From NCBI GenBank assembly GCA_003278705.1, contig QCDR01000005.1, positions 18,794-82,793 on the forward strand: DNA of 64,000 nucleotides. The letters are read 5' to 3'. The DNA comes from Prochlorococcus sp. AG-355-J23 (GTDB taxonomy: Bacteria > Cyanobacteriota > Cyanobacteriia > PCC-6307 > Cyanobiaceae). The notes below the pieces were generated by a model. That model was given only the letters and a program-made list of their open reading frames with translations, made no database searches and was not told the DNA's origin. The translations under genes were made by a program, and so were the position numbers. Below are positions 39,224 through 50,480 of the stretch, in pieces (position 1 is the first letter of the stretch; each line of letters starts with the position of its first letter).

Positions 39224-41024
39224 ATTTATATTTTTGATAAAAACAAGTCCTAATAAAAAACTTATTTCATTAAAAAGACAACCACTAGTCTTACTTATTT
39301 TTTCTTCTGTTTCCTTTTTTTTGATTCTATTTAGGTTAATTTTTTTACAACTTTTAAATTATGAATCTTTTAAGAAAATGTCAGATGAGAATAGGATCAG
39401 ACTTATTGCTTCGCAGCCAATACGTGGAAGGATACTAGATAAAAATAGTAATGTTCTTGCAAATAGTAGAGTGAAATATTCTTTAATAATAAAGCCTCAA
39501 TATGTTAAAAAAAGCAATTGGGAACAACATAAATCAATTATTTCTAATTTGTTAAATATTGATAGTAATGTAATTCAAAAAAAATACTCTGATGGTCTGA
39601 AAAATCAGAAACTCTCAGTAGTTATTCTTGATGATTTAAATGTAGATCAATTAATAAAATTTAAGGAGAATGAAGGTAATTTAATTAGTTTTGAAATAGC
39701 TACCAATTTAATTAGAAATTATCCTTATAAATCCCTTGCTGCCCATGTGATTGGTTATACTCAGCCAGTTACTGAATTAGAATATAAATTTTTATCTAAG
39801 AAGGGTTATAAATTAAATGACTTAATCGGTAGGACGGGAATTGAATATGTTTACGAAGATTTTATAAGAGGTGAATGGGGCGGAGAAATGGTTGAAGTAA
39901 ATTCATTAGGAAAATTTCAAAGATCATTGGGTATAAGACCTTCAGTACAAGGTAATGATATTCAACTAACAATCGATCTTAATCTGCAGTTAGTTGCTGA
40001 GGAGGTTCTTAAAGATAAAAAAGCTGGAGCCATAATAGTAATGGATCCAAGAGATGGTGCAATAAGAGCCATGGCAAGTAAACCTACATTCGATTTAAAT
40101 TTTTTCTCAAAGGATTTTAAACCTGAGAAAGAATATAATACACTTTTTAATTCTCCTGAAAAACCTTTATTTAATAGAGCATTAAATGCCTACGATCCAG
40201 GAAGCGTTTGGAAAATTGTAACGGCTTTAGCTGGCTTGGAAAGTGGAAAATTTCCTAGAGAAACAATGTTAGATACGAAACCATGTATCACTTATGGAAG
40301 CCAATGTTTCAGGGAACACAATGATTTAGGTTTTGGAGTAATAGGTTATGAAGATGCTTTAAGAGTTTCGAGTAATACATTTTTTTATCAAGTCGGATAT
40401 GGTGCAGGAGTTGATGAAATTCATAAGGTTTCTAGAAAACTTGGTTTTAATTCTTTATCTGGAATTGAAATTTCTGAACAAGAAAATAAAGGATTAGTAG
40501 CAAGTAGTGAGTGGGCTAAAAAAGGCAGAGGATGGGGGCAACCAGGAAGAACTCCATGGGTCCCAGAAGATATTGCCAGTATGTCTATTGGACAATTTGT
40601 TGTTCAAGTTACTCCTATTCAAATAGCTAGAGCTTATGCTGCTATTGCAAATGGAGGTTATTTAGTTACTCCACATTTGACTAAAAAAGATGAAGAAAGT
40701 CTTTTAGATAAAAAACGTATTCCAATTGACATTGACCCACAAAATATTCAATTGATAAAAAGTGGTCTCCGGAAAGTAGTAGAGTCTGGCACAGGAGTAT
40801 CAATTAATTATGGAGTTTCAAATTTACCTCCAGTGTCAGGTAAAACAGGAACTGCTGAAGACGGTGAAGGTGGCTCAGATCATGCTTGGTTCGTTTGCTT
40901 TACACCCTCTGAAAATAGCGAATTACTTGTAGTTGCTTTTGCACAGAATACTCCTGGTGGTGGATCTGTTCACGCCCTGCCAATGGCAAGAGAAATTTTA
41001 AAAGTTTGGAATGAGAAAAAATGA
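39192..41024 (+). CDS. mrdA: Penicillin-binding protein 2 (elongation transpeptidase)
   Basis: Up to 610 residues. One membrane anchor (LVLLIFSSVSFFLILF, about 33-48), PBP dimerisation domain (IRGRILDKNSNVLANSR), and a transpeptidase domain with DPGSVWKIVTAL (active Ser-x-x-Lys near residue 338), SSNTFF and SGKTGTAED near 549. It cross-links peptidoglycan during elongation. Two TTG starts are possible: 39192, overlapping the small gene, or 39234 (MIKTSPNKK), just after it; the second is attractive. Confidence 0.93.
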   Translation: MLYWKKQYLNKFIFLIKTSPNKKLISLKRQPLVLLIFSSVSFFLILFRLIFLQLLNYESFKKMSDENRIRLIASQPIRGRILDKNSNVLANSRVKYSLIIKPQYVKKSNWEQHKSIISNLLNIDSNVIQKKYSDGLKNQKLSVVILDDLNVDQLIKFKENEGNLISFEIATNLIRNYPYKSLAAHVIGYTQPVTELEYKFLSKKGYKLNDLIGRTGIEYVYEDFIRGEWGGEMVEVNSLGKFQRSLGIRPSVQGNDIQLTIDLNLQLVAEEVLKDKKAGAIIVMDPRDGAIRAMASKPTFDLNFFSKDFKPEKEYNTLFNSPEKPLFNRALNAYDPGSVWKIVTALAGLESGKFPRETMLDTKPCITYGSQCFREHNDLGFGVIGYEDALRVSSNTFFYQVGYGAGVDEIHKVSRKLGFNSLSGIEISEQENKGLVASSEWAKKGRGWGQPGRTPWVPEDIASMSIGQFVVQVTPIQIARAYAAIANGGYLVTPHLTKKDEESLLDKKRIPIDIDPQNIQLIKSGLRKVVESGTGVSINYGVSNLPPVSGKTGTAEDGEGGSDHAWFVCFTPSENSELLVVAFAQNTPGGGSVHALPMAREILKVWNEKK

Positions 41025-41048
41025 GATTAATTTTTAGCTATTAAAAGT

Positions 41049-41573
41049 TTATGTTTTTAATTTTTTCATTTGTAAAAGTCTTTGAATAATATCTTCAATA
41101 GTTTTTGTATCTATAGGTTTACTATATGACGACAAAAGTTGTCTTCCTAATACTTGACTTCCTAAATGAACTAATTGAATTCGTAATGAGGTCAGTAGTT
41201 CTAACCCTATCCCACCAGAAAATGTTGCAATTGCAATAGGTTGACCATTAAATAAATTCCTAAAGTCATCTCCCGAAATAGATAGCCATGCTATGAAGTT
41301 GGAGAGAATGGGAGGTATAGATCCATTATATTCAGGCGCACAAATCACCCACCTTTCAATCTCGAAAAGCTTTTTTTTTAATTCTTCTATTTCATTTGGA
41401 ATATTTTCTTTGCTGTGAATTCTTGGATTAAATAATGGAATATCAAGAGTAGTAAGATCTAAAATTTCAGAACTTATGTTCAGTTCATTACTTTTTTCAA
41501 GAAATTTTTCAGAAAGTTCTAGATTTTTACCACAACTAGCCGTAATGATTATTAGATCTTTTGTTTCAGTCAT
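41049..41573 (-). CDS. NADPH-dependent FMN reductase family protein
   Basis: 174 residues with a flavodoxin-like fold: LIIITASCGKNLELSEKF at the phosphate loop, VICAPEYNGSIPPIL and TFSGGIGLELLTSLRIQL, all family marks. It supplies reduced FMN or acts as a quinone/azo reductase. It lies 17 bases downstream of flv1 on the same strand and may belong to the same oxygen-handling transcript. Confidence 0.87.
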   Translation of the reverse strand: MTETKDLIIITASCGKNLELSEKFLEKSNELNISSEILDLTTLDIPLFNPRIHSKENIPNEIEELKKKLFEIERWVICAPEYNGSIPPILSNFIAWLSISGDDFRNLFNGQPIAIATFSGGIGLELLTSLRIQLVHLGSQVLGRQLLSSYSKPIDTKTIEDIIQRLLQMKKLKT

Positions 41574-41590
41574 AAATTAGATAAATAAAT

Positions 41591-43393
41591 TTAATAGTTA
41601 GCACCTGTTTTGCGGTGATGAACTGCCGTTAGACTATCGGATTTTAGTATATTACCGTGTAGTACTTCGGCGTATATTACCCAATGATCTCCACATTCCA
41701 TTCTCTCTTTTACAGAAGCATCTAACCATGCTAGCGATTCAGGAATTATTATCTGTTCATTAGGAGTTAATTCAATATTTAATCCTTCAAATCTATCTTC
41801 TCCAGGTGCAAAGGGCTTTGTGAATCTTTTCAAAGGTTCTTTAAAATCTTTTTCACTAAGAATATTTAATGCGAATGAATCTCCTACTTGTAGAAGAGAT
41901 TCTACTGATCTATCTTTTGCTACTGCAATACTTAACCCAGGAGGTGAAAAACTTGCTTGACTAACCCAAGATGCAAGCATGGCTCCTTTAATATTATTCT
42001 CATCTTTGCCTTTAGAGGCTGTCAGGACACAAAGTGAACCAATAACTCTTCCAAGAGCTTGTAGCTTTGGATCCGTTTTGCTTGTAATCATTCCAGTATC
42101 TGATTTCCTGGGTTTTTTCTTTGCTTTTTTTATAATTTTTCTTCCAAAGTGAGTTCCTATTTCTTCTAATTCTTTAATCTTTGGCTTATTTGGACTGAAT
42201 TTAATCCTAATAGGGTCAAAACTAAACTTAAAACCACCATCTTTTAATTTTGTTTCAAGTAAATCTATAGCTTCGCCGCTCCAGCCAAAACTACCAAAAA
42301 TTCCCACTGGCTTATCTCTATTACCCTCTGATAATAATGTTCCTAGTGCACTTACTATTGGAGTTGGGGCATGCCCACCTAGTGTTGGTGATCCTATTAA
42401 ATAACCATCAGCGTTTTTGATAGATTTTATTAGTACATCATTTGGTGTAAATTCACAATTTATACTTTCAACTTCGACAGAAGTTCTATTTATTCCTTTA
42501 GCCAATGCATCGCCTATTGAGGCTGTATTTCCATATGCACTTGCATATATCAGAGCGATCTTAGGATTATTTGTTGAGAGATTTTCACCCCATCTAATGT
42601 AGTCATTTAAGAAGCTTTTTAAGCTATATTCGATAGCGGGACCATGTAATGGCGCAATAGTTTTAATATCGTAATCTGCAATTTTTTCAGTTATTGATAT
42701 TACTTGATTAGACATTGGTGCCATTAAGCAATCATAAAAATGTTTCCTATCAATTTCTGTACTAACTCGATTTGTTTCAGACCAATCTGAAGAAGCAATG
42801 TGAGCAGAAAAAATTTTTTCACTTAGAAGGATTTCTTGATTACGTTCATAAATTATCAGACCTCCAGGCCAACGTGCTGTTGGAATAGGAATTAACTCTA
42901 ATGAAATGTTATCTAATTCTAAATTTTGCTCCTTTTTGACTATGTTTATTTTAGGTAATTGAATTTCAATAAAGTTTTCTAAGGTAGGATTTCTTTGGTT
43001 CCAAAGTTCGCTAATAAGTTTATAACCTGGATTAGAGCAAGTAATAGTTGTATTTTGAAATTGGGTACTTATGTTCTTTATAGTTTCAATAATTTGGGGA
43101 TTAATATGACCAGAAATGAAGTTGACATTACTTAATTTAAATTGATCGCAAAACCTAGAAATTACTTTATTAAACGAATCTAAATATTGTTTCTCAGGTG
43201 GATGAATAATAAAAAGTTCCTCATGACTTCTAATGAAAAAAGTATTAAAAGAGGTTCCTTTTTCAAGGTTAAATTCAAGTTCAAATCTTTCTTTATTTTG
43301 ATCTAGGAATCTTACACAAGAAAAATTTTCAGTAATTTTAAATTCTGATATATTTTGATTTTCTGTAAGTAAGCCTATATTAATATCCGACAT
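41591..43393 (-). CDS. flv1: Flavodiiron protein, Flv1 type (non-canonical metal site)
   Basis: 600 residues in three parts: beta-lactamase-like domain (1-260), flavodoxin domain (IALIYASAYGNTASIGDALA, about 278 on) and C-terminal flavin reductase domain (SWVSQASFSPPGLSIAVAK). Where canonical proteins have HxExDH, this one reads FISGHINPQII, and the downstream metal Asp is also replaced, the pattern of Flv1/Flv2. With Flv3 it forms the complex that reduces O2 to water using photosystem I electrons. It lies 16 bases after flv3. Confidence 0.9.
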   Translation of the reverse strand: MSDINIGLLTENQNISEFKITENFSCVRFLDQNKERFELEFNLEKGTSFNTFFIRSHEELFIIHPPEKQYLDSFNKVISRFCDQFKLSNVNFISGHINPQIIETIKNISTQFQNTTITCSNPGYKLISELWNQRNPTLENFIEIQLPKINIVKKEQNLELDNISLELIPIPTARWPGGLIIYERNQEILLSEKIFSAHIASSDWSETNRVSTEIDRKHFYDCLMAPMSNQVISITEKIADYDIKTIAPLHGPAIEYSLKSFLNDYIRWGENLSTNNPKIALIYASAYGNTASIGDALAKGINRTSVEVESINCEFTPNDVLIKSIKNADGYLIGSPTLGGHAPTPIVSALGTLLSEGNRDKPVGIFGSFGWSGEAIDLLETKLKDGGFKFSFDPIRIKFSPNKPKIKELEEIGTHFGRKIIKKAKKKPRKSDTGMITSKTDPKLQALGRVIGSLCVLTASKGKDENNIKGAMLASWVSQASFSPPGLSIAVAKDRSVESLLQVGDSFALNILSEKDFKEPLKRFTKPFAPGEDRFEGLNIELTPNEQIIIPESLAWLDASVKERMECGDHWVIYAEVLHGNILKSDSLTAVHHRKTGANY

Positions 43394-43409
43394 TTCAAAG
43401 ACTTATTTT

Positions 43410-45185
43410 CTAATAGTGATTAGCAACTTTTCTGTGATGAACTGCTGTCTTACATGATAAGTCAGAAACATTACCATTTTCAACAATTCCGTAAATTATC
43501 CAATGGTCTGGAGTCTCCAGTCTTGAACTGACTTTACAATCTAAAAAGGCGAGTGAATCTGAGAGAACAGGTCCTCCTTCAGCGATGTTGCTAATTACAT
43601 CTACATCCGCAAATCTATCAGCTCCAGGGGCAAATCTTTTTAAAAAATGTCTGAACATTTTTTGATAGTTATCTTCTCTCAAGATATTCACAACAAAACC
43701 TTTACCAACTTGCATATATGATTCAATAGCTCTATCTTTTGCTACTGCAACTGTAATACCTGGTGGAGAAAAGCTTGCTTGACTAACCCAACTTGCGACC
43801 ATTGCACTTTGTCTAAATGTCGAACCTTCCCCTTGACTAGCTGTTACTACATATAATCCTCCACTTAATCTACCTAACGCTTTATCTAAATTTGAATCAA
43901 GGCTCTTCATAGAGGCAATATTCTTCTTTTTATTGATCAATTGACCCAAATCAGTTCCAGCTTCTTCGAATTGTTGATAAACAATCGGATCTGGAATATT
44001 TTTAACTCTTAATGGAGAGAAAGCTTCTTTTTGACCAAGTTCTCTTAATTTATTTGCTAAGGAATCTATAGGTTCATCATTTCCACCAAATGCATCATAA
44101 ACTGCAGTAAATTGTTTTGGCTTTAGTGCTGCAAATAAAGTACCGAGAGATTCTTTTAATTCATTATCTGAGTCTACAGGCCATGTGGGAATGACTACTG
44201 CTTTTGATTCGGAAATTAAACTTGTTAATTCTTGCGGGTCAGAAGATCTTAGATCAATTAACTGAACCTGAGCATCTGCTTTGCTTATTCCATGAGATAT
44301 CGCTTGACTGAGTCGATCACAATAACCATAGTCGCTTATGTAGCAGACTGACACAAAATCATTGCCTTTGCTTTTATTGCTACTCCATTCAAGATATTTT
44401 CCTTTCCAAAAATTGACCTGATTATGGAGCAAAGGCCCATGACCCACAGCTATTGTTTTTAATTCAGGTAGCTTATCTATTCTTTTAATTGCCTGCATAA
44501 CGCTTCTAGCGTTTGGACCCATAAGGCAATCGTAATAAAAACGGAAATCATCGTATATTTCTTTTTGATCAGTGTCAAAAAATTCGTCAGAACAATAATG
44601 TAGTCCAAAAGCATCGCATGTATAGAGAACATTTGTGCTGTGATCATATGAAAATATGGTATCTGGCCAATGCAAATTTGGTGCACTTATGAATTCAATA
44701 TTATGTTCTAAACCACTATTAGGATTAGTTCCGAGATTTAAAAACTCTCCGCTCTTAACCTCTAGACTTTTAAAGGGAATATGTATTTGGTCTTCAATAA
44801 ATTTAAGTGCTAATTTTGATCCAACTACTGTGATATTTTGGTTTAATTCTAAAAGATTACCTATTAAACCAGAATGATCAGGTTCTGTATGGCTAGTAAT
44901 TAGATAATCAACTTCTTGCGGATTCACCTTTTTCAGTAATTCTTCAAACCATAATTCTTCAAACTTTGCGTGACTAGTATCAATGATTGCTAGTTTCTCG
45001 CCTTTAATAATAAAACTATTGTAAGTAGTTCCATTTCTTAAACCAAATTCAATATCAAATCTACTGCGATCCCAATCCAAAGATCTTATGGCACAAGAGT
45101 CATCAGCAAAGTTTTGAGATTGAACCGTCAACTTGTTATTAGTTTGTGCCAATTTAGAATTACTTGTCTGGGCAGAGGCTATCAT
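43410..45185 (-). CDS. flv3: Flavodiiron protein, Flv3 type (canonical metal site)
   Basis: 591 residues with the same three-domain layout as its downstream neighbour. The diiron motif is intact: His99, Glu101, Asp103, His104 in TSHTEPDHSGLIG, with further ligands in LYTCDAFGLHY and AVGHGPLLHN. Flavodoxin (CYISDYGYCDRLSQAI) and flavin-reductase (SWVSQASFSPPGITVAVAK) domains follow. Canonical plus non-canonical adjacent copies fit the Flv3/Flv1 heterodimer of the Mehler-like reaction. Confidence 0.91.
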   Translation of the reverse strand: MIASAQTSNSKLAQTNNKLTVQSQNFADDSCAIRSLDWDRSRFDIEFGLRNGTTYNSFIIKGEKLAIIDTSHAKFEELWFEELLKKVNPQEVDYLITSHTEPDHSGLIGNLLELNQNITVVGSKLALKFIEDQIHIPFKSLEVKSGEFLNLGTNPNSGLEHNIEFISAPNLHWPDTIFSYDHSTNVLYTCDAFGLHYCSDEFFDTDQKEIYDDFRFYYDCLMGPNARSVMQAIKRIDKLPELKTIAVGHGPLLHNQVNFWKGKYLEWSSNKSKGNDFVSVCYISDYGYCDRLSQAISHGISKADAQVQLIDLRSSDPQELTSLISESKAVVIPTWPVDSDNELKESLGTLFAALKPKQFTAVYDAFGGNDEPIDSLANKLRELGQKEAFSPLRVKNIPDPIVYQQFEEAGTDLGQLINKKKNIASMKSLDSNLDKALGRLSGGLYVVTASQGEGSTFRQSAMVASWVSQASFSPPGITVAVAKDRAIESYMQVGKGFVVNILREDNYQKMFRHFLKRFAPGADRFADVDVISNIAEGGPVLSDSLAFLDCKVSSRLETPDHWIIYGIVENGNVSDLSCKTAVHHRKVANHY

Positions 45186-45304
45186 AGAATAATTAGCTAT
45201 ATAAATTAACTTTAGTTATATAGAATATAAATTCGCGTGATTATCTTTGCGAAATAACCGAAATTACGCTTTTCTTTAATTTTTAATCTTCTTATTCTGG
45301 ATAA

Positions 45305-47965
45305 ATGACATCTCAATTAATTAAAAAAATAGTTACTGGAGATGAGATAAGAAATGCTTTTTTAAAATTTTACAGTGAAAAATTACATAAAATCATTCCA
45401 AGTGCATCTTTGATTCCAGATGACCCTACGGTTATGCTCACAATTGCTGGAATGCTACCTTTTAAACCAGTTTTTTTAGGTTTAAAAGAAAGACCATCAA
45501 AAAGGGCTACATCTAGCCAAAAGTGCATCAGAACAAACGATATAGAAAACGTTGGAGTTACAGCTAGACACCACACTTTTTTTGAAATGCTTGGTAATTT
45601 CTCTTTTGGAGATTATTTTAAACGAGAGGCTATTCAATGGGCTTGGGAATTAGTTACTAATATTTATCAACTTTCTGTTGAAAATATAATTGTGAGTGTT
45701 TTTCACGAAGACGAAGAGTCTGCAAAAATTTGGAGAGATGAAATTGGTATTCATCCAGATAGGATAGTCAAACTAGGTGAGGAAGATAATTTTTGGTCAT
45801 CTGGCAAAACAGGTCCATGTGGACCTTGTTCAGAACTTTATTATGATTTTCATCCTGAAAAGGGTCTGCAGAATATTGATTTAGAAGATGGAGATCGTTT
45901 TATTGAATTTTATAATCTTGTTTTTATGCAATATAATCGTGATCCTAATGGAAAATTGACAGATTTAAAATTTAAAAATATTGATACAGGAATGGGTCTT
46001 GAAAGGATGGCTCAAATACTACAAAAAAAGCAAAATAATTATGAGACAGATTTGATTTTTCCTATTATTCAAAAAATTTGTGAGATTGCAAATATTGATT
46101 ATTTTTCTTCAGATGATAAAAACAAAATTTCTTTAAAAATTATTGGTGATCATACAAGAGCTGTTATTCATTTGATTTCTGATGGAGTATCAGCAAGTAA
46201 TCTCGGTAGGGGATATATATTAAGAAGGCTTATTAGAAGAATGGTCAGACATGGCAGATTATTAGGTATAACAAATGAATTTTTACCTCATATTGCTACT
46301 GTCGGAATTAACTTAATGCAAAATAATTATCCTGATTTAAAAAATAATAATGATTTAATTTTGAATGAGATAAAAATTGAAGAAATAAGATTTAGGGAAA
46401 CTCTTGAAAGAGGAGAGAAATTGCTAGATGAGTTAATTTCTTCAGGGCAGAAATTAATTTCTGGTTTTAAAGCTTTTGAACTTTATGATACTTATGGATT
46501 TCCTCTAGAACTTACTGTAGAAATTGCTGAAGAACATAGTATCAGTGTAGATGTAAAAGGTTTTGAAGAAGAAATGAATGTACAAAAAGAGAGAGCTAAA
46601 GCTGCTTCAAGTAATATTGATTTGACATTAGAGGGATCATTAGAGCGAGAAATAGATGTTTTTAACAAAACTGTCTTTAATGGTTATGAGTCACTCCTTT
46701 CGGAAGCTGAAGTAAAGGGTATATTCTTGGATTCAACATTGGTTAAGGAAGCAAGTGAAGGTCAGAAAGTTTTAATTGTTCTTGATCAGACAACTTTTTA
46801 TGGAGAATCTGGCGGGCAAGTTGGTGATATTGGAACGATATTTTCAAACGATGTTGAGGTCTTGGTTGATAATGTCATGCGAAAGAAAAATGTTTTTTTA
46901 CATTATGGAATGATCAAAAGAGGAAAATTAACTATTGGACAAAAAGTTAAGACTAATGTTAGCTCCTCTAAAAGAGCTAAGGCTGCTGCAAATCATACAG
47001 CTACTCATTTATTACAATCTGCACTTAAATCAGTTATTAATGAAAGTGTTGGACAAAAAGGTTCATTAGTAGCCTTTAATAAATTACGATTTGATTTTAA
47101 TTCCTCTAATCCTATTTCTAAAGATCAAATTTCTAAGATTGAGACTTTAGTGAACTCTTGGATTATGGAAAATCATGCCCTAGAAATAAAAAATATGTCT
47201 AAGAGTGAGGCTCTTGAAAAGGGTGCAGTCGCCATGTTTGGAGAAAAATATGATGATGTAGTGCGCGTTGTTAATGTACCAGGAGTTTCAATGGAACTTT
47301 GTGGTGGCACACATGTTAAAACTACATCCGAATTAGGTTCTTTCAAAATAATTAGTGAGGAAGGAATCTCAGCTGGAGTCAGAAGAATCGAAGCATTATC
47401 AGGCCAATCAGCATTAGACTATTTCAGTGATAGAAATGCATTAGTAAACCAACTAAGTGATTTGTTAAAAGCAAATCCTAATCAACTTTTTGAAAGGGTT
47501 AATAATTTGCAAGCAGAGCTTATTAATAAGAATAAAGAGATACAAAAAATGAAAGATGAAATTGCATATTTTAAATACTCTTCTATAAAATCATCCGCAG
47601 AAATAGTAAATTCTTTTTCAATTTTAGTAAATCAGATTGATGGCTTAGATGGGAATTCATTGCAATCTGCAGCACTTAATTTAACTTCTCATTTGGGAAA
47701 TAAAGCAATAGTGATTCTTGGGGGAATACCAAATCCAGAAAATAGAAAGTTGTTATTTGTAGTTTCTTTAGGTGATGAAGCAGTAAAAATAGGCTTGCAT
47801 GCAGGTAAATTAATTAATGAGATTGCAAGAATTTGTTCGGGAGGTGGAGGAGGAAAGCCTAACTTTGCTCAAGCAGGTGCTAAAGATATTGATAAGTTAA
47901 GTGATGCTTTAGATTATGCTAAAAATTATTTGCAAAAAACATTAGTTAGTCATTCTGATAAATAA
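45305..47965 (+). CDS. alaS: Alanyl-tRNA synthetase
   Basis: 886 residues. Class II catalytic core with [17 protein letters not shown] and [15 protein letters not shown], editing domain with zinc site HTATHLL and CGGTH, and C-terminal coiled coil with the [19 protein letters not shown]1 motif. Its 3' end overlaps the convergent speA by 16 bases. Confidence 0.97.
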   Translation: MTSQLIKKIVTGDEIRNAFLKFYSEKLHKIIPSASLIPDDPTVMLTIAGMLPFKPVFLGLKERPSKRATSSQKCIRTNDIENVGVTARHHTFFEMLGNFSFGDYFKREAIQWAWELVTNIYQLSVENIIVSVFHEDEESAKIWRDEIGIHPDRIVKLGEEDNFWSSGKTGPCGPCSELYYDFHPEKGLQNIDLEDGDRFIEFYNLVFMQYNRDPNGKLTDLKFKNIDTGMGLERMAQILQKKQNNYETDLIFPIIQKICEIANIDYFSSDDKNKISLKIIGDHTRAVIHLISDGVSASNLGRGYILRRLIRRMVRHGRLLGITNEFLPHIATVGINLMQNNYPDLKNNNDLILNEIKIEEIRFRETLERGEKLLDELISSGQKLISGFKAFELYDTYGFPLELTVEIAEEHSISVDVKGFEEEMNVQKERAKAASSNIDLTLEGSLEREIDVFNKTVFNGYESLLSEAEVKGIFLDSTLVKEASEGQKVLIVLDQTTFYGESGGQVGDIGTIFSNDVEVLVDNVMRKKNVFLHYGMIKRGKLTIGQKVKTNVSSSKRAKAAANHTATHLLQSALKSVINESVGQKGSLVAFNKLRFDFNSSNPISKDQISKIETLVNSWIMENHALEIKNMSKSEALEKGAVAMFGEKYDDVVRVVNVPGVSMELCGGTHVKTTSELGSFKIISEEGISAGVRRIEALSGQSALDYFSDRNALVNQLSDLLKANPNQLFERVNNLQAELINKNKEIQKMKDEIAYFKYSSIKSSAEIVNSFSILVNQIDGLDGNSLQSAALNLTSHLGNKAIVILGGIPNPENRKLLFVVSLGDEAVKIGLHAGKLINEIARICSGGGGGKPNFAQAGAKDIDKLSDALDYAKNYLQKTLVSHSDK

Positions 47966-49896
47966 CTACTTTTTCTGAGACTAATTTCGATTTGATCCAT
48001 TAATTTCCTTGCTTCTTTAATAGTTAATTTTTTTTGATCAATTGCTGATTCAGTATTAATTCTTATAGATTCAACCAAAGAAGCTGAACTGTAATCTAAT
48101 AATTGTAAAATTTCAGATTTACTGTCCTCTTTAATAATATTTCTGACCTTATATGAATTATCTTGATTTATGTCTATATGAACAACGTTGGTACTGCCAA
48201 ATAAATTGTGTAAGTTTCCTAATGCTTCTTGATAGGCTCCAGTCATAAAAATTCCAATTAGGTAATCTTTATCTTCTTCTGGCTTATGTAAATTCAGTAG
48301 TGATTTAGTTTTTCCATTATCAATAAAATTATTTAGTTTCCCATCTGAATCACAAGTTAAATCTGCAAAGTTGCCTTTGCAGAACGGCTCCTCTAAGTGC
48401 CTATGTATTGGTACTATTGGAAAAATCTGATTTATTGCCCAGCTATCAGGAATAGATTTAAATATAGATAAATTTGCATAATAAGTTGATGCAAGAGTTT
48501 CTGTAATTTCAGATAAATCAGGGTGATTGATTTCATCATTATTCAGGTTATCAGAAATTTCTTTTGCGCAAGCCCAAGTAAGTTCTTCGGCATAAGCTCT
48601 TTCTGCCAAACTTAAAAATCCTAATCTAAAAGCGACTAAGCAATCTTCTTTAAACTTTTTTGCATCATTCCATAGTTCAATTATTTGAGATAAATTGATT
48701 TTTTTATTTTTAAGTTTTTTTAATTCATAGAAAGTATCAAGTAAATTTGAAATTATTAATTGTTGATTTTTTTTATCAAAAATTTGTAGTTTGGAACTGA
48801 CATGACTTGTTCCTAAGACATTAAAAATTAAAACTGAACAATGACTAATTATTGCTCTTCCACTTTCTGAGATTATGGTTGGATGCTTGATATTATTTAA
48901 TTCACATGAATCCTTAATAGTTGCAATTACATCGTTAGCATAATTTTGGAGAGAATAATTGGTAGAAGTGTTGGAGGAGGTTTTAGTTCCATCAAAATCT
49001 ATTCCTAATCCACCCCCAACGTCGATATATTGCATTGGGGCTCCTAGTTTGCATAGTTCAACATATATTTGACTCGCTTCTTGTAATGCGTCTTTGATCA
49101 CAGCAATATCACTTATTTGACTGCCTATATGAAAATGGAGCAATTTCATTTCGTTGATAAGATTTGCTTCTTTTAGTTCTTTTATTGTCAACATAATTTC
49201 TGGGATTGATAATCCAAATTTGGAATTATCTCCAATAGATTTACCCCACCTACCACTACTTTTACTTGATAACTTTGCTCTAATTCCTATCAATGGAGTC
49301 GCGTTAAGTTCTTGAACTGCTTGAATAATTCTTTTTACCTCATCTCGTTGTTCAATAACTATTATTGGATTTTTGCCGAGTTTTCTGGCCAAAGTAGCAA
49401 TCTCAATATATTTTTTATCTTTATATCCGTTGCATATTAGTAATGAATTTTGGTTTTCAAGAAGTGCAAGGCCAATTAATAGTTCTGATTTACTTCCTAC
49501 TTCTAAACCAAAATTCCATTGGCTACCAAACTCTATTATCTTTTCTAGGACATTTTTCTGTTGATTACATTTGACAGGAAAAACGCCTTGATAAATGTTC
49601 TTATATTTATAGGTTTTTATTGCTTTTAAAAAAGAGTCATGTAATGCATTTATTCGGTCTTTCAAGATATCATTAAATCTTATGATTAATGGAGGATTTA
49701 TTTCTCTACTCTTAAGTTCTTTGACAAGCTTAAAAAGATCAATCTTATTTTCAGATTTTATATCTTTAGTTATTGATATATTTCCTTTGGAATTTATAGA
49801 AAAATATTTATCTCCCCATTTGTCTATGCTATAAGTCGAAATACTATCTTCAATAGTCCAAATATTCTTGAATTTTTTCGGCTCAAAATTGGTCAA
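47950..49896 (-). CDS. speA: Biosynthetic arginine decarboxylase
   Basis: 648 residues of the alanine-racemase-fold PLP decarboxylases. The PLP Lys is Lys109 in [44 protein letters not shown] and [13 protein letters not shown] mark the barrel; [18 protein letters not shown] is near the C-terminus. It makes agmatine from arginine, the first step to putrescine and spermidine. Confidence 0.96.
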   Translation of the reverse strand: MTNFEPKKFKNIWTIEDSISTYSIDKWGDKYFSINSKGNISITKDIKSENKIDLFKLVKELKSREINPPLIIRFNDILKDRINALHDSFLKAIKTYKYKNIYQGVFPVKCNQQKNVLEKIIEFGSQWNFGLEVGSKSELLIGLALLENQNSLLICNGYKDKKYIEIATLARKLGKNPIIVIEQRDEVKRIIQAVQELNATPLIGIRAKLSSKSSGRWGKSIGDNSKFGLSIPEIMLTIKELKEANLINEMKLLHFHIGSQISDIAVIKDALQEASQIYVELCKLGAPMQYIDVGGGLGIDFDGTKTSSNTSTNYSLQNYANDVIATIKDSCELNNIKHPTIISESGRAIISHCSVLIFNVLGTSHVSSKLQIFDKKNQQLIISNLLDTFYELKKLKNKKINLSQIIELWNDAKKFKEDCLVAFRLGFLSLAERAYAEELTWACAKEISDNLNNDEINHPDLSEITETLASTYYANLSIFKSIPDSWAINQIFPIVPIHRHLEEPFCKGNFADLTCDSDGKLNNFIDNGKTKSLLNLHKPEEDKDYLIGIFMTGAYQEALGNLHNLFGSTNVVHIDINQDNSYKVRNIIKEDSKSEILQLLDYSSASLVESIRINTESAIDQKKLTIKEARKLMDQIEISLRKSSYLSE

Positions 49897-50018
49897 TTTA
49901 TGTCTTAGTGATTAATAAATGTTTTTGAAAATAACTCAAAACAATATCTTTTATTTTAATGATTACTTGCCAAGTTACCACCCAAAAGTTGAATATACAT
50001 AGAGTGATTATTAACTAA

Positions 50019-50477
50019 ATGACCAAAGAGAGAACCTTTATTGCAATTAAACCAGATGGAGTTCAAAGAGGATATGTTTCTGAGATTATTGGCAGATTTG
50101 AAAAAAAAGGATTTAAATTGGTTGGATTAAAGCAATTAATTCCTTCAAAAGAACTTGCTCAAAATCATTATGGAGTACATAGAGAAAGACCCTTTTTTGG
50201 TGATTTAGTAGACTTTATTTCAAGTGGTCCTGTTGTAGCAATGGTGTGGGAAGGCGAAGGAGTTATTTTGAGTGCTAGAAAACTAATAGGTGCAACAAAA
50301 CCTCTGGAAGCAGAGCCTGGAACAATTAGAGGTGATTTAGCTATTGATATTGGGAGGAATATTATTCATGGTTCTGATGGAGAAGATACTGCAAAATTTG
50401 AAATTGATTTATGGTTTAACGACAAGGAATTATGTGAGTGGGAAACTTCTGATTCGAAATGGCGATCTGAAAATTAA
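50019..50477 (+). CDS. ndk: Nucleoside diphosphate kinase
   Basis: 152 residues, standard length. [13 protein letters not shown] at the N-terminus and the phosphorylated His117 in [16 protein letters not shown]. It balances NTP pools. Converges on thiO with three bases between the stops. Confidence 0.97.
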   Translation: MTKERTFIAIKPDGVQRGYVSEIIGRFEKKGFKLVGLKQLIPSKELAQNHYGVHRERPFFGDLVDFISSGPVVAMVWEGEGVILSARKLIGATKPLEAEPGTIRGDLAIDIGRNIIHGSDGEDTAKFEIDLWFNDKELCEWETSDSKWRSEN

Positions 50478-50480
50478 AAT

